Numbered from the stretch's first letter, positions 45,182-56,765 are shown. The stretch: DNA of 64,000 nt from Ashinkailepas kermadecensis (GCA_034440615.1 JAOTOM010004286.1:62001-126000); one strand, 5' to 3'. Notes: generated by a model from the sequence alone, not told the origin. Made by a program: numbers and translations.

Positions 45182-48100
45182 CACACACACACACAAAAAG
45201 AAATAATAATAATGCCGATGTTTTGAACTTTTGCAATAAAATGGCATGTTCTTCAAACATTTTTGTTGTAAAAATGTATTAGCAAACATCGTCTGAAGCA
45301 ATCCACCGAATGTTAGCTATTCAAATGCGAAGCGTTCTTAGAAATATGAGATACAATTTGAAATCTCCCCAAACTCGTCGAAAATCAGTATTCTGAATGC
45401 CCCAGTTAGCTCGGTAGAGCTAACTGGGATGTCTTACCAGTCTTTGATGTCTTAACAAATAAACAAAAACAGAGGCGCTACAATTGAAACCAGCAAGAGC
45501 GTCTGCAATGAGAAAAAGATAAGTACTTCCAATAATCAAAGACAAAGGAAATACGCAAAATGCAAATACACAAATACACAAACAATCGAAGGGGGAAGTT
45601 GGAAGAAGTGGCTGGTACTCCGGAGCGCCACGTTAGATGGCAGCACTTGCACTCGCCAGGTGGCAGCATCCGCCACCAGTTTAATAGGGTACTTAAAATT
45701 TCTTTTAAGATATTCGGTAGGTAAGATTAACAATATCTATGATGATTTGATCAACTTTGTTGTCACACATACTTACAAGAAAACCATGTACATACTTGTG
45801 TGCATTTTCTCATGACGACGAACGGACTTGTCGTTGCATGTCCGTCACGCTCATCATCAGCTGTGCTCGGAAGTGGGTTATTATGTCCATAGCAGATGAG
45901 TTAACACACAATATGTGCTGCTCCTGCATGTAGTTGGAGTTGATATGACTAACTGAATTCGGTTGGATTTTGTAATTTGAATGTTGTTCTTCTTAAGCAT
46001 GACTACTTAATTGTGACCACGGATAGATGGCGACAAGATGGGCAGGTCAACGAGCCTAATGAGGCCTATATTTTAAGCTGCTTTATCTGACTATGTCCTG
46101 TTTGGCTAAATATATGTTCCTGCAATACGTATACCAGTTTTCGTGATTACGAGCGATTGCGAAGCTGCAGCATCGAATACGTTGTTTGTTAGCTTCATCT
46201 TACTAGTATTATGTAAGAATTATTAGGTCTTAGGACTAAATTTCGGTCTTTGACCAGCCGTTACCTGGAATGAGTGGGAACGAAACCCGAACGCATTTTG
46301 CAAAGAAATCAATGTTCAACGGGTCGGTCCCGATTATCCACAATTCACTGCAAATTGTCTGAAGAAAATTGTCAGTGTCCGAGAATCAGGCTTCTTTTCG
46401 CAAGAGAAGCCGGGTATTTTCAGAAACCTGTTCTTCAATCAACTATTTTCCTTACTGAAACTGTTTGGTGATTGCATGCCGAAGCATTTAGAACAGTCAT
46501 TGCGTCACCAACAATTCCTGCGACACGCGCATGCCATTGGATTGTCGGTTCGTTTGATGTCCTCAGAATGTTCAAAAGACGGGACGCGCACCATTCCCAA
46601 GCTGTGTCTCTGAGAATCATGCGTGTGTTCTTTTTATGAAAATATCTTGATTGCATGCATTAAAGCTTGGACTTTGTGGAAGAATCCCGTGTTTATCGAG
46701 CCGTTAGTCCAGTTCATTGTAATATATGCTCAGCAAACTTAATACTGGATTATTGGGTAACAATATCCGGCTGATGGCACAATCGTGCATCCCTCTACTG
46801 GTGCAATGCATTGTAAAATGATGAGCGTCCATTTGAGGACAACCAGTAAGCAGCAGAAATTGTTTTCTATCGCCAGTTTACCGGGCTTGAACTGGCTGGT
46901 AGTTCGCGGAAAAAGTTTTTTTTAATGTATTGTGTTGCGTATTTTACGTTGCGTGTATAAATTTTATCAAGCACTTTATCAACTTCTCATAGCCAAACAC
47001 TGATAATTAAGCCAGCTTAAAATAGTCCACGTTATGCATGAAGTACCGAAAGCATGAACAACTATTCAAGTGAGCATTGCAAAATAATGGTATCGAAAGC
47101 ATCGAGTAGGCATTGAACATCAAGTATCAAATTGAAGTATTATTTTGTGACATGGAAAACGTACGTTCATTTCACCCGGAAAACGATAGTTATTACGAAT
47201 GAAAAAGTTCATATTTCATTCAATTCCGTCTGGTTCCATCTATGTTCAAGATATTGCGAGTAATTTGCGCGGTATTTTGGGATATTTCTTGGAATCTGGA
47301 TCTTCCTGGATTGTTCATTCTTCGCTGTGTGTGAGCTATTTGTTTTCATTCGCATAGCAAATAAAAACTTAAGTTTACGATGCTGTTCTGCAGTACGGCA
47401 AATTGTATAATAATTGAAGACTAGACCTTGTCAAAATAGACGTGCGTATTTGATACATGCCTCCCTAGTTGTGTCCGTGCCCGTGTCAAACTGAGGTGCG
47501 TTGCGAATGTTTGGTCTGATCGAGATGAGTGATGTTATCCACAGTGTCTAGCAGGTGTCGGTAGCTCTACAAACAAACCCCAGCAATGCTTAGTTCACGA
47601 TTCCACCCTTTGTAGGCTCGGTGGGATAACTGGTGTAGCTTGCCAATACCGATTTTTAGGTGGCACTTTGGCTGTAATCTGTTCAGGAAGGGTGCTATCC
47701 GTATATGTGAACATTTCGCAAGATCCGACTGTTTTGTTTTTATTTTGCAAGAATTCGAATCAGCACAAACACAATCATAACCACACTATGGGCACATATT
47801 ATAATGTATGCTAGGATGACCTGTCATATCTCCCATCATACTCGTACATCCAAAATCCACTACAAATTACACGGGATTCCAGATCAGGAATATCCCACGA
47901 TAAATAGGTGAAACTCATGGCGAGTAGGATTCCAGGTTTCAGATGATCCTACAACAAACCAACAAACTGGATTCCATGTCACAGTAGATCCCACGAAGAA
48001 AGCAGTAACATGGATCACATACCCAGTGGAGCTAATAAAGAATACGGAAGCCCAGATCTTGGACCTGGAATATATGGTCCGGTCTCGGTTTTGTGGACCT

Positions 48101-48323
48101 AGCAGCATGTCTCACTTGTTGGCTATGTCAAGTATATGGCGTATTGATGATTGCATTGCGCCTGTAGTCAGGTGTCGCAATCAGTGGTGGCTAAAGTTAT
48201 CCATGCCGTTTTCCGACTGCCTTGCAGATATATGTAATGCAACGATGCTGTATTCAACCAGTGGCATTCCGGGAAACCTTCCTCGGTGTATTTCGTGCCT
48301 AAGACTTCCATGCGTGGCTTTGA
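45182..48323. other. No recognisable gene or repeat
   Basis: About 3.1 kb of AT-rich DNA with only short frames. No promoter, exon or element ends were identified. Confidence 0.5.
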
Positions 48324-49162
48324 AGAGAGGCTATTGCTTTCAAGGCGAAAACCACGGGTGCGCCGTCGTCCAATCGGCGGAAGGTCATCGACCTTCCGAG
48401 ATCGGCCAGCCGCTGCCTCAGCCATCGGCCTTCCGAGATCGGCCAGCCGCCGCCTCAGCCATCGGCCTTCCGAGATCGGCCAGCCGCCGCCTCAGCCATC
48501 GGTCTTCCGAGATCGGCCAGCCGCTGCCTCAGCCATCGACCTTCCGAGATCGGCCAGCCGCCGCCTCAGTCGTCGGCCTTCCGAGATCGGCCAGCCGCCG
48601 CCTCAGCCATCGGCCTTCCGAGATCGGCCAGCCGCCGCCTCAGCCATCGACCTTCCGAGATCGGCCAGCCGCCGCCTCAGCCATCGGCCTTCCGAGATCG
48701 GCCAGCCGCCGCCTCAGCCATCGACCTTCCGAGATCGGCCAGCCGCCGCCTCAGCCATCGGCCTTCCGAGATCGGCCAGCCGCTGCCTCAGCCATCGGCC
48801 TTCCGAGATCGGCCAGCCGCCGCCTCAGCCATCGGTCTTCCGAGATCGGCCAGCCGCTGCCTCAGCCATCGACCTTCCGAGATCGGCCAGCCGCCGCCTC
48901 AGTCGTCGGCCTTCCGAGATCGGCCAGCCGCCGCCTCAGCCATCGATGTCGACGTCCCGGGGCAGATTAATCAGATGAAGACCAACTCCATGTTGGAGAC
49001 CTTTGAGGTGGATACACTGATGGATAGCACGTTCCCGGCGAGGAGCAAGGCCATAATCGATGAAACCTCGTACCGGGTCCGGAAGCTGGCCGACTATCCC
49101 CTGCTGTTCCAGAAGTACGAGACAAGACTCGGCAGGGGTGCAGAAGACCTGGACACGGAGGG
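48324..49162 (+). CDS. Candidate exon: minisatellite-encoded region plus unique C-terminal part, GTAAGT donor
   Basis: In one frame the sequence is open from after a TGA at 48321-48323, through all 15 minisatellite units, into unique sequence DVDVPGQINQMKTNSMLE, then FEVDTLMDSTFPARSKAI and VRKLADYPLLFQKYE. The last exon base is 49162, followed by a perfect donor GTAAGT (phase 2); read-through would stop at the next codon. The unique part recalls the M..TFPARR..I....V......YPLLF pattern of SAMD3-like and related uncharacterised metazoan proteins, but this is a weak remembered likeness. A possible acceptor is TTGCTTTCAAG near 48348. The minimal well-supported exon is 48948-49162; upstream and downstream exons were not found. 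Confidence 0.45.
48393..48947. repeat. 37-bp minisatellite, 15 copies, with a 333-bp higher-order period
   Basis: CTTCCGAGATCGGCCAGCCG plus 17 more bases repeats exactly every 37 bp from 48393 to 48947 with few variants (CATCGGC, CATCGAC, CATCGGT, GTCGTCGGC; CGCTGCC or CGCCGCC). The variant order of units starting at 48467-48578 reappears at 48800-48911, an offset of 333 bp (nine units). Since 37 is one more than a multiple of three, all three frames cycle through the same 37-residue pattern (PRSASRRLSHRPSEIGQ). Open frames across the array are therefore not by themselves evidence of a protein. Confidence 0.95.
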
Positions 49163-49277
49163 GTAAGTATGTTTTTTTTGTGAGGGAGGAACGGACGGGG
49201 GAAGGAGAGCCTGATGTGGAGCGGAAAGAAAACCGCCAGTGTTTGTTCCAAAAATATACGTACACCCGAACGCTGTT

Positions 49278-49279
<2 letters not shown>

Positions 49280-49328
<49 letters not shown>
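49280..49328. repeat. (TA)n microsatellite
   Basis: Pure TA repeat about 120 bp after the candidate exon's donor. Confidence 0.98.
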
Positions 49329-49330
<2 letters not shown>

Positions 49331-49569
49331 ACCAAAACGCATCATGAGTCGTTATTGAGGATACCTTTGAATCTAAACTCATGTCGACGATTGTAAGATA
49401 TTTTCTTACACACGCTATCAAGGGTGGAGATATCTTCAGATGATATGGGGTTCCAGGTCCAGCTCTGGTAAAAGCCAGGGTCGGGGAAGTTCAACTACTT
49501 CCCTGTCTATCCCACATTCACCTCCCCCCCCGAAGAAAAAGCAAAGTTCTTCAAATTCCGGCCACTTGG

Positions 49570-50555
49570 TTAACACGCGCCCTGGAGGGCCTCTGAAAAT
49601 TACGCGCACTGGAGGGGGGGGGGGGCGGATTCCGCCCCCCTCCCCTAAGATATCGGCTCCTATTAGAGCTGGTGTAACGAAAGGGTGGATGGGTACGGTA
49701 GTGAACGCTATTGTGTGCAAATTGAATGACCTTAGGTCAATATCTTCAAGGTCAAATGAGACCACATATGTCAACATTTTCTTGCTTTGCGTGGCTTGGC
49801 TTGTCACTTTTATGGATCGCTGTGATTGTGTTTAAATGCTCCAAAATGGGCATCAATGATGTATTGGACATCACTAATGATGCAATACAGATGCTAGAGC
49901 CGGAATTTGACCTCAGGTCACCTATATAGCAGCACTTTATCAGGTCAGTTACTTGTTCCAGTTAACGGAACCGGGTCGCCCAACCGACTGCTCCGTCGGG
50001 CGGCTCGGCGCAATCAGCTTCGCGAAGAAAGGAGTGAAGTACATGAATAAAGTATGGAAACGCTTAGATACACAATGACAAACAGTAGTTTTCAGGATGT
50101 GTAGTGAGTAACATGCAAAGTGACATCAATCGCATGACAGTCAATTGCATTTATGACAACATTCCAGTTGACCAAGTTTGGTTCCATTAACCTGTCATGA
50201 ACTTGACCCGACTTGACCTCGGCGACCTAACATGACCTTGGAACTATATAGCATAACAATATACATCAAACAAGTCGCTAGTGTTGCCAAGAACACCTCC
50301 CTTTTGCCAATATACGGGAAGCGCATCAGCGCCGATTTTTGTGGTCTGGCGCTACGAAATGTGTTGAATTTAACGGCCTCTAACTCGAAAAATGTTCTGC
50401 CGATTTCCGTTTTCTTGCTTTAAGCGACGCGCCTGACACTTCTAAGCAGGTACGCAAAAAATGGCGTATATCGACCGGTAAAAGCTGGAGTTATATACGA
50501 AAAACCGGAGGGGTGGGCAGAGTTCGCCCCCCCCCCTCTCCAGTGCGCTTGTTAA
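49570..50555 (+). mobile_element. TTAA-flanked MITE, family 2, copy C (986 bp)
   Basis: TTAA at 49570-49573 and 50552-50555. The left end is CACGCGCCCTGGAGGG and a second ACGCGCACTGGAGGG lies 30 bp inside. The right end, inverted, is CAAGCGCACTGGAGAG. Next to each end a G-run, a short GCGGATTCCGC-type palindrome (left) or CAGAGTTCG (right), and a C-run repeat the design of family 1. The interior has 8 exact AGGTCA/TGACCT sites and aligns along most of its length with copy D. No coding capacity. Confidence 0.85.
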
Positions 50556-50674
50556 TATATTTTGGTCCCCAAGAGAACGCAATGCATAATGCAAGAGGAA
50601 GCATTACGCCTATACAGACCTGTTTCGTTTACAAAGACGGAGACAGAGATACAGCACATAGGGCAATGCTTGTT

Positions 50675-51675
50675 CATTGTTCACTGGAACAATGAACGGC
50701 TGCTCCTGCGGCCTAATGTGAGCATCCGCCACTGCTGTCGACCACCTCTTGCATTGTTCACTGGAACAATGAACGGCTGCTCCTGCGGCCTAATGTGAGC
50801 ATCCGCCACTGCTGTCGACCACCTCTTGCATTGTTCACTGGAACAATGAACGGCTGCTCCTGCGGCCTAACGTGACCATCCGCCACTGCTGTCGACCACC
50901 TCTTGCATTGTTCACTGGAACAATGAACGGCTGCTCCTGCGGCCTAACGTGACCATCCGCCACTGCTGTCGACCACCTCTTGCATTGTTCACTGGAACAA
51001 TGAACGGCTGCTCCTGCGGCCTAACGTGACCATCCGCCACTGCTGTCGACCACCTCTTGCATTGTTCACTGGAACAATGAACGGCTGCTCCTGCGGCCTA
51101 ACGTGACCATCCGCCACTGCTGTCGACCACCTCTTGCATTGTTCACTGGAACAATGAACGGCTGCTCCTGCGGCCTAACGTGACCATCCGCCACTGCTGT
51201 CGACCACCTCTTGCATTGTTCACTGGAACAATGAACGGCTGCTCCTGCGGCCTAACGTGACCATCCGCCACTGCTGTCGACCACCTCTTGCATTGTTCAC
51301 TGGAACAATGAACGGCTGCTCCTGCGGCCTAACGTGACCATCCGCCACTGCTGTCGACCACCTCTTGCATTGTTCACTGGAACAATGAACGGCTGCTCCT
51401 GCGGCCTAACGTGACCATCCGCCACTGCTGTCGACCACCTCCTGCATTGTTCACTGGAACAATGAACGGCTGCTCCTGCGGCCTAACGTGACCATCCGCC
51501 ACTGCTGTCGACCACCTCTTGCATTGTTCACTGGAACAATGAACGGCTGCTCCTACGGCCTAACGTGACCATCCGCCACTGCTGTCGACCACCTCTTGCA
51601 TTGTTCACTGGAACAATGAACGGCTGCTCCTGCGGCCTAACGTGACCATCCGCCACTGCTGTCGACCACCTCTTG
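50675..51675. repeat. 77-bp tandem repeat, 13 nearly identical copies
   Basis: Units start at 50675, 50752, 50829 and so on every 77 bp to 51675. Each begins with the hairpin CATTGTTC-ACTG-GAACAATG and continues AACGGCTGCTCCTGCGGCC. The first two units differ from the others at two positions (AATGTGAG against AACGTGAC); otherwise only single changes occur. Such homogeneity means recent expansion or gene conversion. The last unit overlaps the end of a Tc1-like transposase fragment (51637-51765). Confidence 0.98.
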
Positions 51676-51765
51676 CATTCGTCTGGGAACGGAGCCCGTC
51701 AGGCGCTTGCAATGCATAGGAAGCAGCTGGTTCCAAGCAGCTTGAATTCGTTCCCAGAGTTCGTC
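51637..51765 (-). pseudogene. C-terminus of a second Tc1-like transposase
   Basis: On the minus strand from 51765 an open stretch reads DELWERIQAAWNQLLPMHCK, then RLTGSVPRRMQEVVDSSGG and a TAG at 51639-51637. ELWE.IQ..WN.I followed by L..S(M/V)PRR+Q.V....G is the normal C-terminus of Tc1-like transposases. The catalytic part is absent: upstream the sequence runs into a long palindrome at 51778-51809. The final codons lie inside the last unit of the 77-bp array, so the array grew from this gene end. It has no relation in order or frame to the five-exon gene at 28875-37313. Confidence 0.75.
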
Positions 51766-51777
51766 GCTGGCTACACG

Positions 51778-51809
51778 AGCGGCTCTGAATTCTAGAATTC
51801 AGAGCCGCT
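51778..51809. repeat. 32-bp perfect palindrome
   Basis: AGCGGCTCTGAATTCT followed directly by its exact reverse complement, with no spacer. It borders the Tc1-like C-terminus. Confidence 0.98.
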
Positions 51810-52004
51810 GGCGGAGCGGTCGGTCTGACTCGGGACACGATGGCGCACGTTTGTGGGTGCGGCGCTGTCCGGTAGTAACCACGCTCTTTCACGTTGGAGT
51901 TTGTACCGTCGAATATAGGAATGGAAGTATGAGACGTGTGCAGCAAGCGAGCGGTAACTCGGAGCCTATCAAGACGGAGGTTACATGCTTACACTTAGGT
52001 TACA

Positions 52005-52050
52005 CGCATAACTAACATTCTGATGCTAGCATTAGAATGTTAGTTATGCG
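52005..52050. repeat. 46-bp near-perfect palindrome
   Basis: CGCATAACTAACATTCT on the left is matched by its reverse complement on the right. The centre is ATGCTAGCAT, itself a palindrome, with one mismatched pair flanking it. Confidence 0.97.
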
Positions 52051-54557
52051 CTTTCCGAAACAGGATAGTTTATTCATCACAATTGCGCTCTAAACAAAAT
52101 GTTGTCTTCTACACAGAGTAGAATCCTAACTGAATGAGTGCAGGAGTAAATGAGTTAATGAGCAAAAGACAAAGCAAAGCATAACATGGTGGAAGGCGAA
52201 AGGCAAATACTGCCACACACTACATATTACGGATTATGACCACCAAAAAGTTGCGTAAATGAACGCACGAGCAATACAAATTAGCAGATATATTTTTGCT
52301 CACAATGCTAAGAGACAAATTTGGGTTCCATGACATTATGTGATTCTATAACTGCGCATGCAACAGTATGATGCTGAATGTTCTCAGTAGGAATTAATTC
52401 GCTATGGGTCGCTCGAAATCGCATAAAGTCCGTCAACACATGGCACGTTTTTATAAAACATTAAAATTTGCATTGTGACTCATTTTGTGAGAGTTGGGAT
52501 TTTCCGTTCCGCTTCATAACGGCTCAGTAGCTGTATGAAGGAACATAAAACACGAAAGGAATTACCCATCAAACGGAAGCGCCAATACGATGAACATTTA
52601 GAGCCACAGATGACTTCTGAGAAGTGATACAGGCAGTGCGCAAGCTAAATCTAGCATCAATATAAAGGATGTTCGTAAAATGTTCGGGTAAGATAGGCAT
52701 GATATGGAATGCAAAAGAGCACAAAAAGTATGATCTATCACGCAAAGCCAACTCTGCAGGGTGGCTTGAGGGCTGTTAGGAAACACTTGTCTTTGAATTT
52801 CGTGATCCTACGTACATTCGTTATGAATCAAATGAGGCGAACTATCACACCCTGTCATTTTCGTGCGTTTTGGCGCCATTGGTACAACGGTGTTATTGGT
52901 GGAACCACTAAAGCTAGATACGTGAAACGTGGCATTCTCTAACACAGGTTTGCCAGATATGTTGTGTTAACATTTTGATGACCAGGTGATCCTAGATTAG
53001 ATCAAATGACGTCACAGAAACATGTGCCTGGAGTATGACGGGATTCTTGTAATGTTAACGACAATGTCATCCATGGATGGTCGGTGTTGATATTTAGTTC
53101 ATTTGTGCTGCATTTACAAATGATCTGTTCAAAGTATCTGATTTATCGCAAGTCATGTCAATAAACCATGGTCACACTAAGAAACTACTAATTCGATGGA
53201 ATACATCACTGATATAGCAATGTACGTAGCAAAAATGTCAACTAACAATGAAAGATGAAATTATTTATGCTGCATTACCGCCCTGTATTTGTTAATTGTA
53301 TCATAATCTTGTATCGCATTCCACGCACAGCACATGACCGCATTTGACCTCGCGTTCCCTCACGTGACCCAGCGTGATCTTGTGTTCAGAATGTTCTAAG
53401 TTGAGCTTTTGAGGCATTCAATGTCATTCAGTGATACATCATAGAAAAGGCAGCCGTTTTCATCGGATTTTTTTCACGATAGGGTCTGGTGCTGCAAAAC
53501 GGCTGAAGTGACGAGAAGCCGTTACCTGCATTACGATGTACCGGTGCCATGTACCGGCTACCCTTTTTCCATTGACCATTGGCACCTGCCGTGTGCCAGT
53601 GGTTAGTCGTCGCGACGAGAGTGGCAAGTGTTGTGACCCTTAAAACAGGTTCCGCTTCGCACCCCATCAACGCTCCTCTCACGTCCCATTTTGGATTAAA
53701 CGTAGTAGACACGCAATGCCCCAACTTTTGTGACTCCAACGAAACATTTAGATTTTCCCATCGAATGCATTTTTCCTACAATCAAGACTGTCCGGAAACA
53801 TTACCAAACATCATCTTCGACCTCCTCAGCCAGCTCATTGCATTGATGGATGACCGGGTCAGCTCTGGGCAATGGCAATCAGCTGCTGGTGTATCGTACA
53901 GCTACATGTATGACGCATGTGACCATTGTGATCAATATCAGTGTTTTTATATGTGCACGCGCCAAGCTCATCAATTACAGTGCAGAATTATTGTGACAAT
54001 GGAAAGAATAGCTTTCGTGAAGCGCAATTCTATACAACACAGCTGTATTTATATTCACATAGTGTTGTCACAGTTGAAAGAACAGCTTTCGTGAAACGCA
54101 ACTCTATGCAAGACAGTTGTATTTATATTCACATATCAAATCCTTCCAAGGCGACCTTGGCTGGCGTGGCAGCACGTGCGCCCTAGATCATTTTCAACCA
54201 GAGAATTTGCCTGAAGCAAACTCGCCGATTGATCGATGAAATTCGAAGGCGCTTTGGCGAACACTATTCAGCCATTATCACAAAAAATCTGAACTGCAAT
54301 GGGGTCTGAAAGTTGATAAAGATGTAGATGGCGCTGAGAGTCAATGGTCACCCAGCCTTCTTTGGCGAACCTAAAACGCTATGTTTTGTGGGTTAGGGAG
54401 GGCAGAATCTTTATATTTAAAAAGCCTATTGTACATTTTGTAAGCAGCGTATGTTGTTTGCGCGTATTTAATTATGTTGAATGTACTTCAGACACGTCTA
54501 GTTTGCTGGAATATTTACCATTAGTGCGCTAGAAATTAGGAGAAGCAAGCCAGAAGT
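52051..54557. other. No gene seen; a diverged 74-bp duplication at 54000-54140
   Basis: Two diverged copies of a segment with GCTTTCGTGAA(G/A)CGCAA and TGTATTTATATTCACATA lie at about 54000-54065 and 54074-54138. Open frames (for example 53579-54094, +) have no recognisable domain. Confidence 0.5.
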
Positions 54558-54626
54558 ATGGGTGTATGTGCGGTTCCCGGCTGCCATAAACGTGATCCAT
54601 CTATCAGGTTTCCAGCAGACTGCAAG
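54558..54626 (+). CDS. Candidate first exon of a THAP-type zinc-finger protein
   Basis: ATG at 54558 opens MGVCAVPGCHKRDPSIRFPA and D-C-K, and the exon ends in phase 0 at a strong donor GTAAGA (54627). THAP domains begin with a short M..C.V..C..R......+FP pattern, where the two Cys start the C2CH zinc site and the FP is invariant. The spacing here fits, and THAP genes often have their first intron close to this point. The CxxH part, the conserved Trp and the AVPTIF box would be in later exons, which I could not find. THAP domains bind DNA in host regulators and in P-element-type transposases, so either origin is possible. Confidence 0.5.
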
Positions 54627-56030
54627 GTAAGAAGGCAGAAAATTGATTTGAAAAACAACTATTGTTTGACTGCCTTTCTGTAAAAGACGTAGTGGGAACC
54701 ATTTAGGAAAGCACTGGTAAGGTACCTAGGCACATTAGGTACCAAGGTAAGTACCTATCTATTGTCCAGACTGTAAAGTATGGCACAAGGTTCACTGGGG
54801 CACATCAGCCCACAGTGAAAATATGCACCAATCCACACCAAGGGTGAGAAATTGACTCCAATCTGCACCCCCCCCCCCCACCCCCAATCCATAGCCAGGA
54901 ATTTGTCATGGCTAATACCTAACATGCTAAGATTGGATTGTTAGCCTACTTAATTTGAAACTAATAATTTGAGTTCCACCCATAAGTTATGTTCAGTCAA
55001 ATTAATTTCACCAAAATTGCATTGCAGGTTAGGTTGGGCAGTGGGTATCTGGTCACCTAGAGCTAGGTACCTTACCAAGGTAGTTGTTCATATGGGCCCC
55101 ATTAGGGGCCCACACCCACCTCTCAGGGAGCCTGCACTGCTTGGGGCACTGACTCCCAGGGGCCCACATCTCTTGTGGGTCCCACATGCTGCTTACCTTA
55201 CCTTACCTTAAGTACCTATTGTCGGGTAAAAATTACGCCAAAAAGTTGGTCCTGATTATAACAAAACATTACCCTTTCCTTACCTCAGTCCTGTTGATTC
55301 AGATTAGAGTCGTCAGTAAAAAAGAGAATAAGGAAAATCACCCACACAAACACACACACAGATGCACATATCACATGCACCCATGCATACACAACACCCA
55401 CACCCCACACTCACCCAACAAATCTCACCAAAAGCCAGCACATGCATTTTTAACAGTAGGTGGGTAGAGATCTCTTACCTCTGGACCAGCTCTTCCTTCC
55501 TGCCCTTTGTGGATGCATGCCTTTCCCTTAATAAGCTTGAAAGTTGAGGTGTTGTGAAACTCCCATAAAAATCCCTATCACTATTCAAGTCCATAATTGC
55601 GCCTAGTAGCTACCACCGTAACGTGCAGTCAATAGCAAAGCACTTGCCAGCTCAGACGCGTATGTTCTACCCAAGCTAGTGGCCAGAGTCCGATAATTGG
55701 CGAGTTCCTGGAACACTGTAACCCATGAACAACCTTTTTTCAACACAATATTTCCGTAATCCTTGGCCTAAATGACTTGCAACCCTAATAAAAGCCACAT
55801 GCCAACACCGACTCCCGGCAACCCCACGCAAAATGCACAGCAAAGATGGCCGACGCCTCCTCGTCGGGTGACCATTGCGTACAGCGCCGCCCTGGTGGCC
55901 AAATCGTAGCTTTCAGACCCCATTGGTTCAATTGATGCGCGCACAGATGAAAAACTGATATGAATCACAATCGTCACACGCGTCATATATGTAGCTAAAC
56001 GACACCCCAGCAGCTGATTGCTATTGTCCA
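54627..56030. other. No further exon recognised; GGTACCTA-rich and CA-rich stretches
   Basis: 54720-55210 is rich in (G)GTACCTA/TAGGTACC and GGGGCCCAC motifs. 55345-55430 is rich in CACACA. A C-run lies at 54868-54882. No domain was seen. Confidence 0.4.
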
Positions 56031-56503
56031 GGGTGGAACCCAAGGCTATAGAACACCAGGTAGAACGCTCCGCTTCCCAAAAAGGGAGACGCTTGAGAGG
56101 ACCATCAATTCTATAAACTTGAGCCGACCAATCAGCGTTTGACGACCCCCGCCGATCGTGGCAATAGTAAAGGCTGTAGGGAAAAACTTATGGAAGCTAT
56201 TATTCATGTTATTCCATTTTTTTCGTGCTAATTTTCTACAAAGACATTCTTGCTACTTTAATCTTGATCTTTAATACTACTTTATCACAATGTCACCGCT
56301 GACAAGGAAACAAATTTCGTATTTGTGTGAATGTCACCGGTTTCGCCGCACTATAGACAAAATGTGTTTGTTTACCATTGTCACGACCGACGGAGGTCGT
56401 CAAACGCTGATTGGTCGGCTCAAGCGTCTCCCTTTTTTTTATTGGACTACAATGCTGGAGCGCACCCCCCTGGTGGAACCTATATATCGCCTTGGGTGGA
56501 ACC
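56031..56503. repeat. Large imperfect inverted repeat carrying CCAAT motifs
   Basis: The left arm (about 56031-56180) contains AAAGGGAGACGCTTGAG and CCGACCAATCAGCGTTTGAC. The right arm (about 56368-56503) has the reverse complement of both, in mirrored order. The left arm carries a 23-bp insertion between them. Both arms thus have a CCAAT box in outward-mirrored orientation. This could be a foldback element or a duplicated, divergent promoter. Confidence 0.75.
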
Positions 56504-56689
56504 AACTTCACCGGTTGAAAATGTTGATGCGCACGTGCTGCCACGCCAGCCAAGCTATCGTGGGAAGGATTTTATACGTGAATGTAACTTATGATGTATG
56601 TAGGGAAATACAGCTGGGTTGTTGCGCGTATGGAAATGGAGTTGGGAAAAGGCAGGATAGGTGAGGATAAAATGAGAGCTGGTTAGGTC

Positions 56690-56765
56690 AGGTCAGATCG
56701 TGTTAGGTTAGGTTAGGTATGGTGAGATTTTGTGAGGTTTGGTGAGGTTAGGTTAGGCTAGGTAA
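56690..56765. repeat. GGTTA/GGTGA-type pentamer repeats
   Basis: Runs of GGTTAGGTTAGG with variants. Shorter runs appear at 57693-57730 and 57804-57826. The unit matches the arthropod telomere pentamer TTAGG, but the runs are short and degenerate. Confidence 0.6.

Noticed and set aside
48026..48970. 314-codon ORF beginning upstream of the 37-bp minisatellite
   Set aside because: It differs from the frame that leads to the unique exon and donor. Its length comes from the array, and its first 110 residues have no domain.
50675..51675. CRISPR-like array
   Set aside because: The 77-bp units abut directly with no variable spacers, in a eukaryotic context. The same holds for the 37-bp array.
51605..51946. 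113-codon minus-strand ORF at the end of the 77-bp array
   Set aside because: It is in a different frame from the recognisable Tc1-like C-terminus (51765-51637).
53579..54094. 171-codon + strand ORF
   Set aside because: No domain, no promoter or splice context, and its 3' part overlaps a diverged direct repeat.
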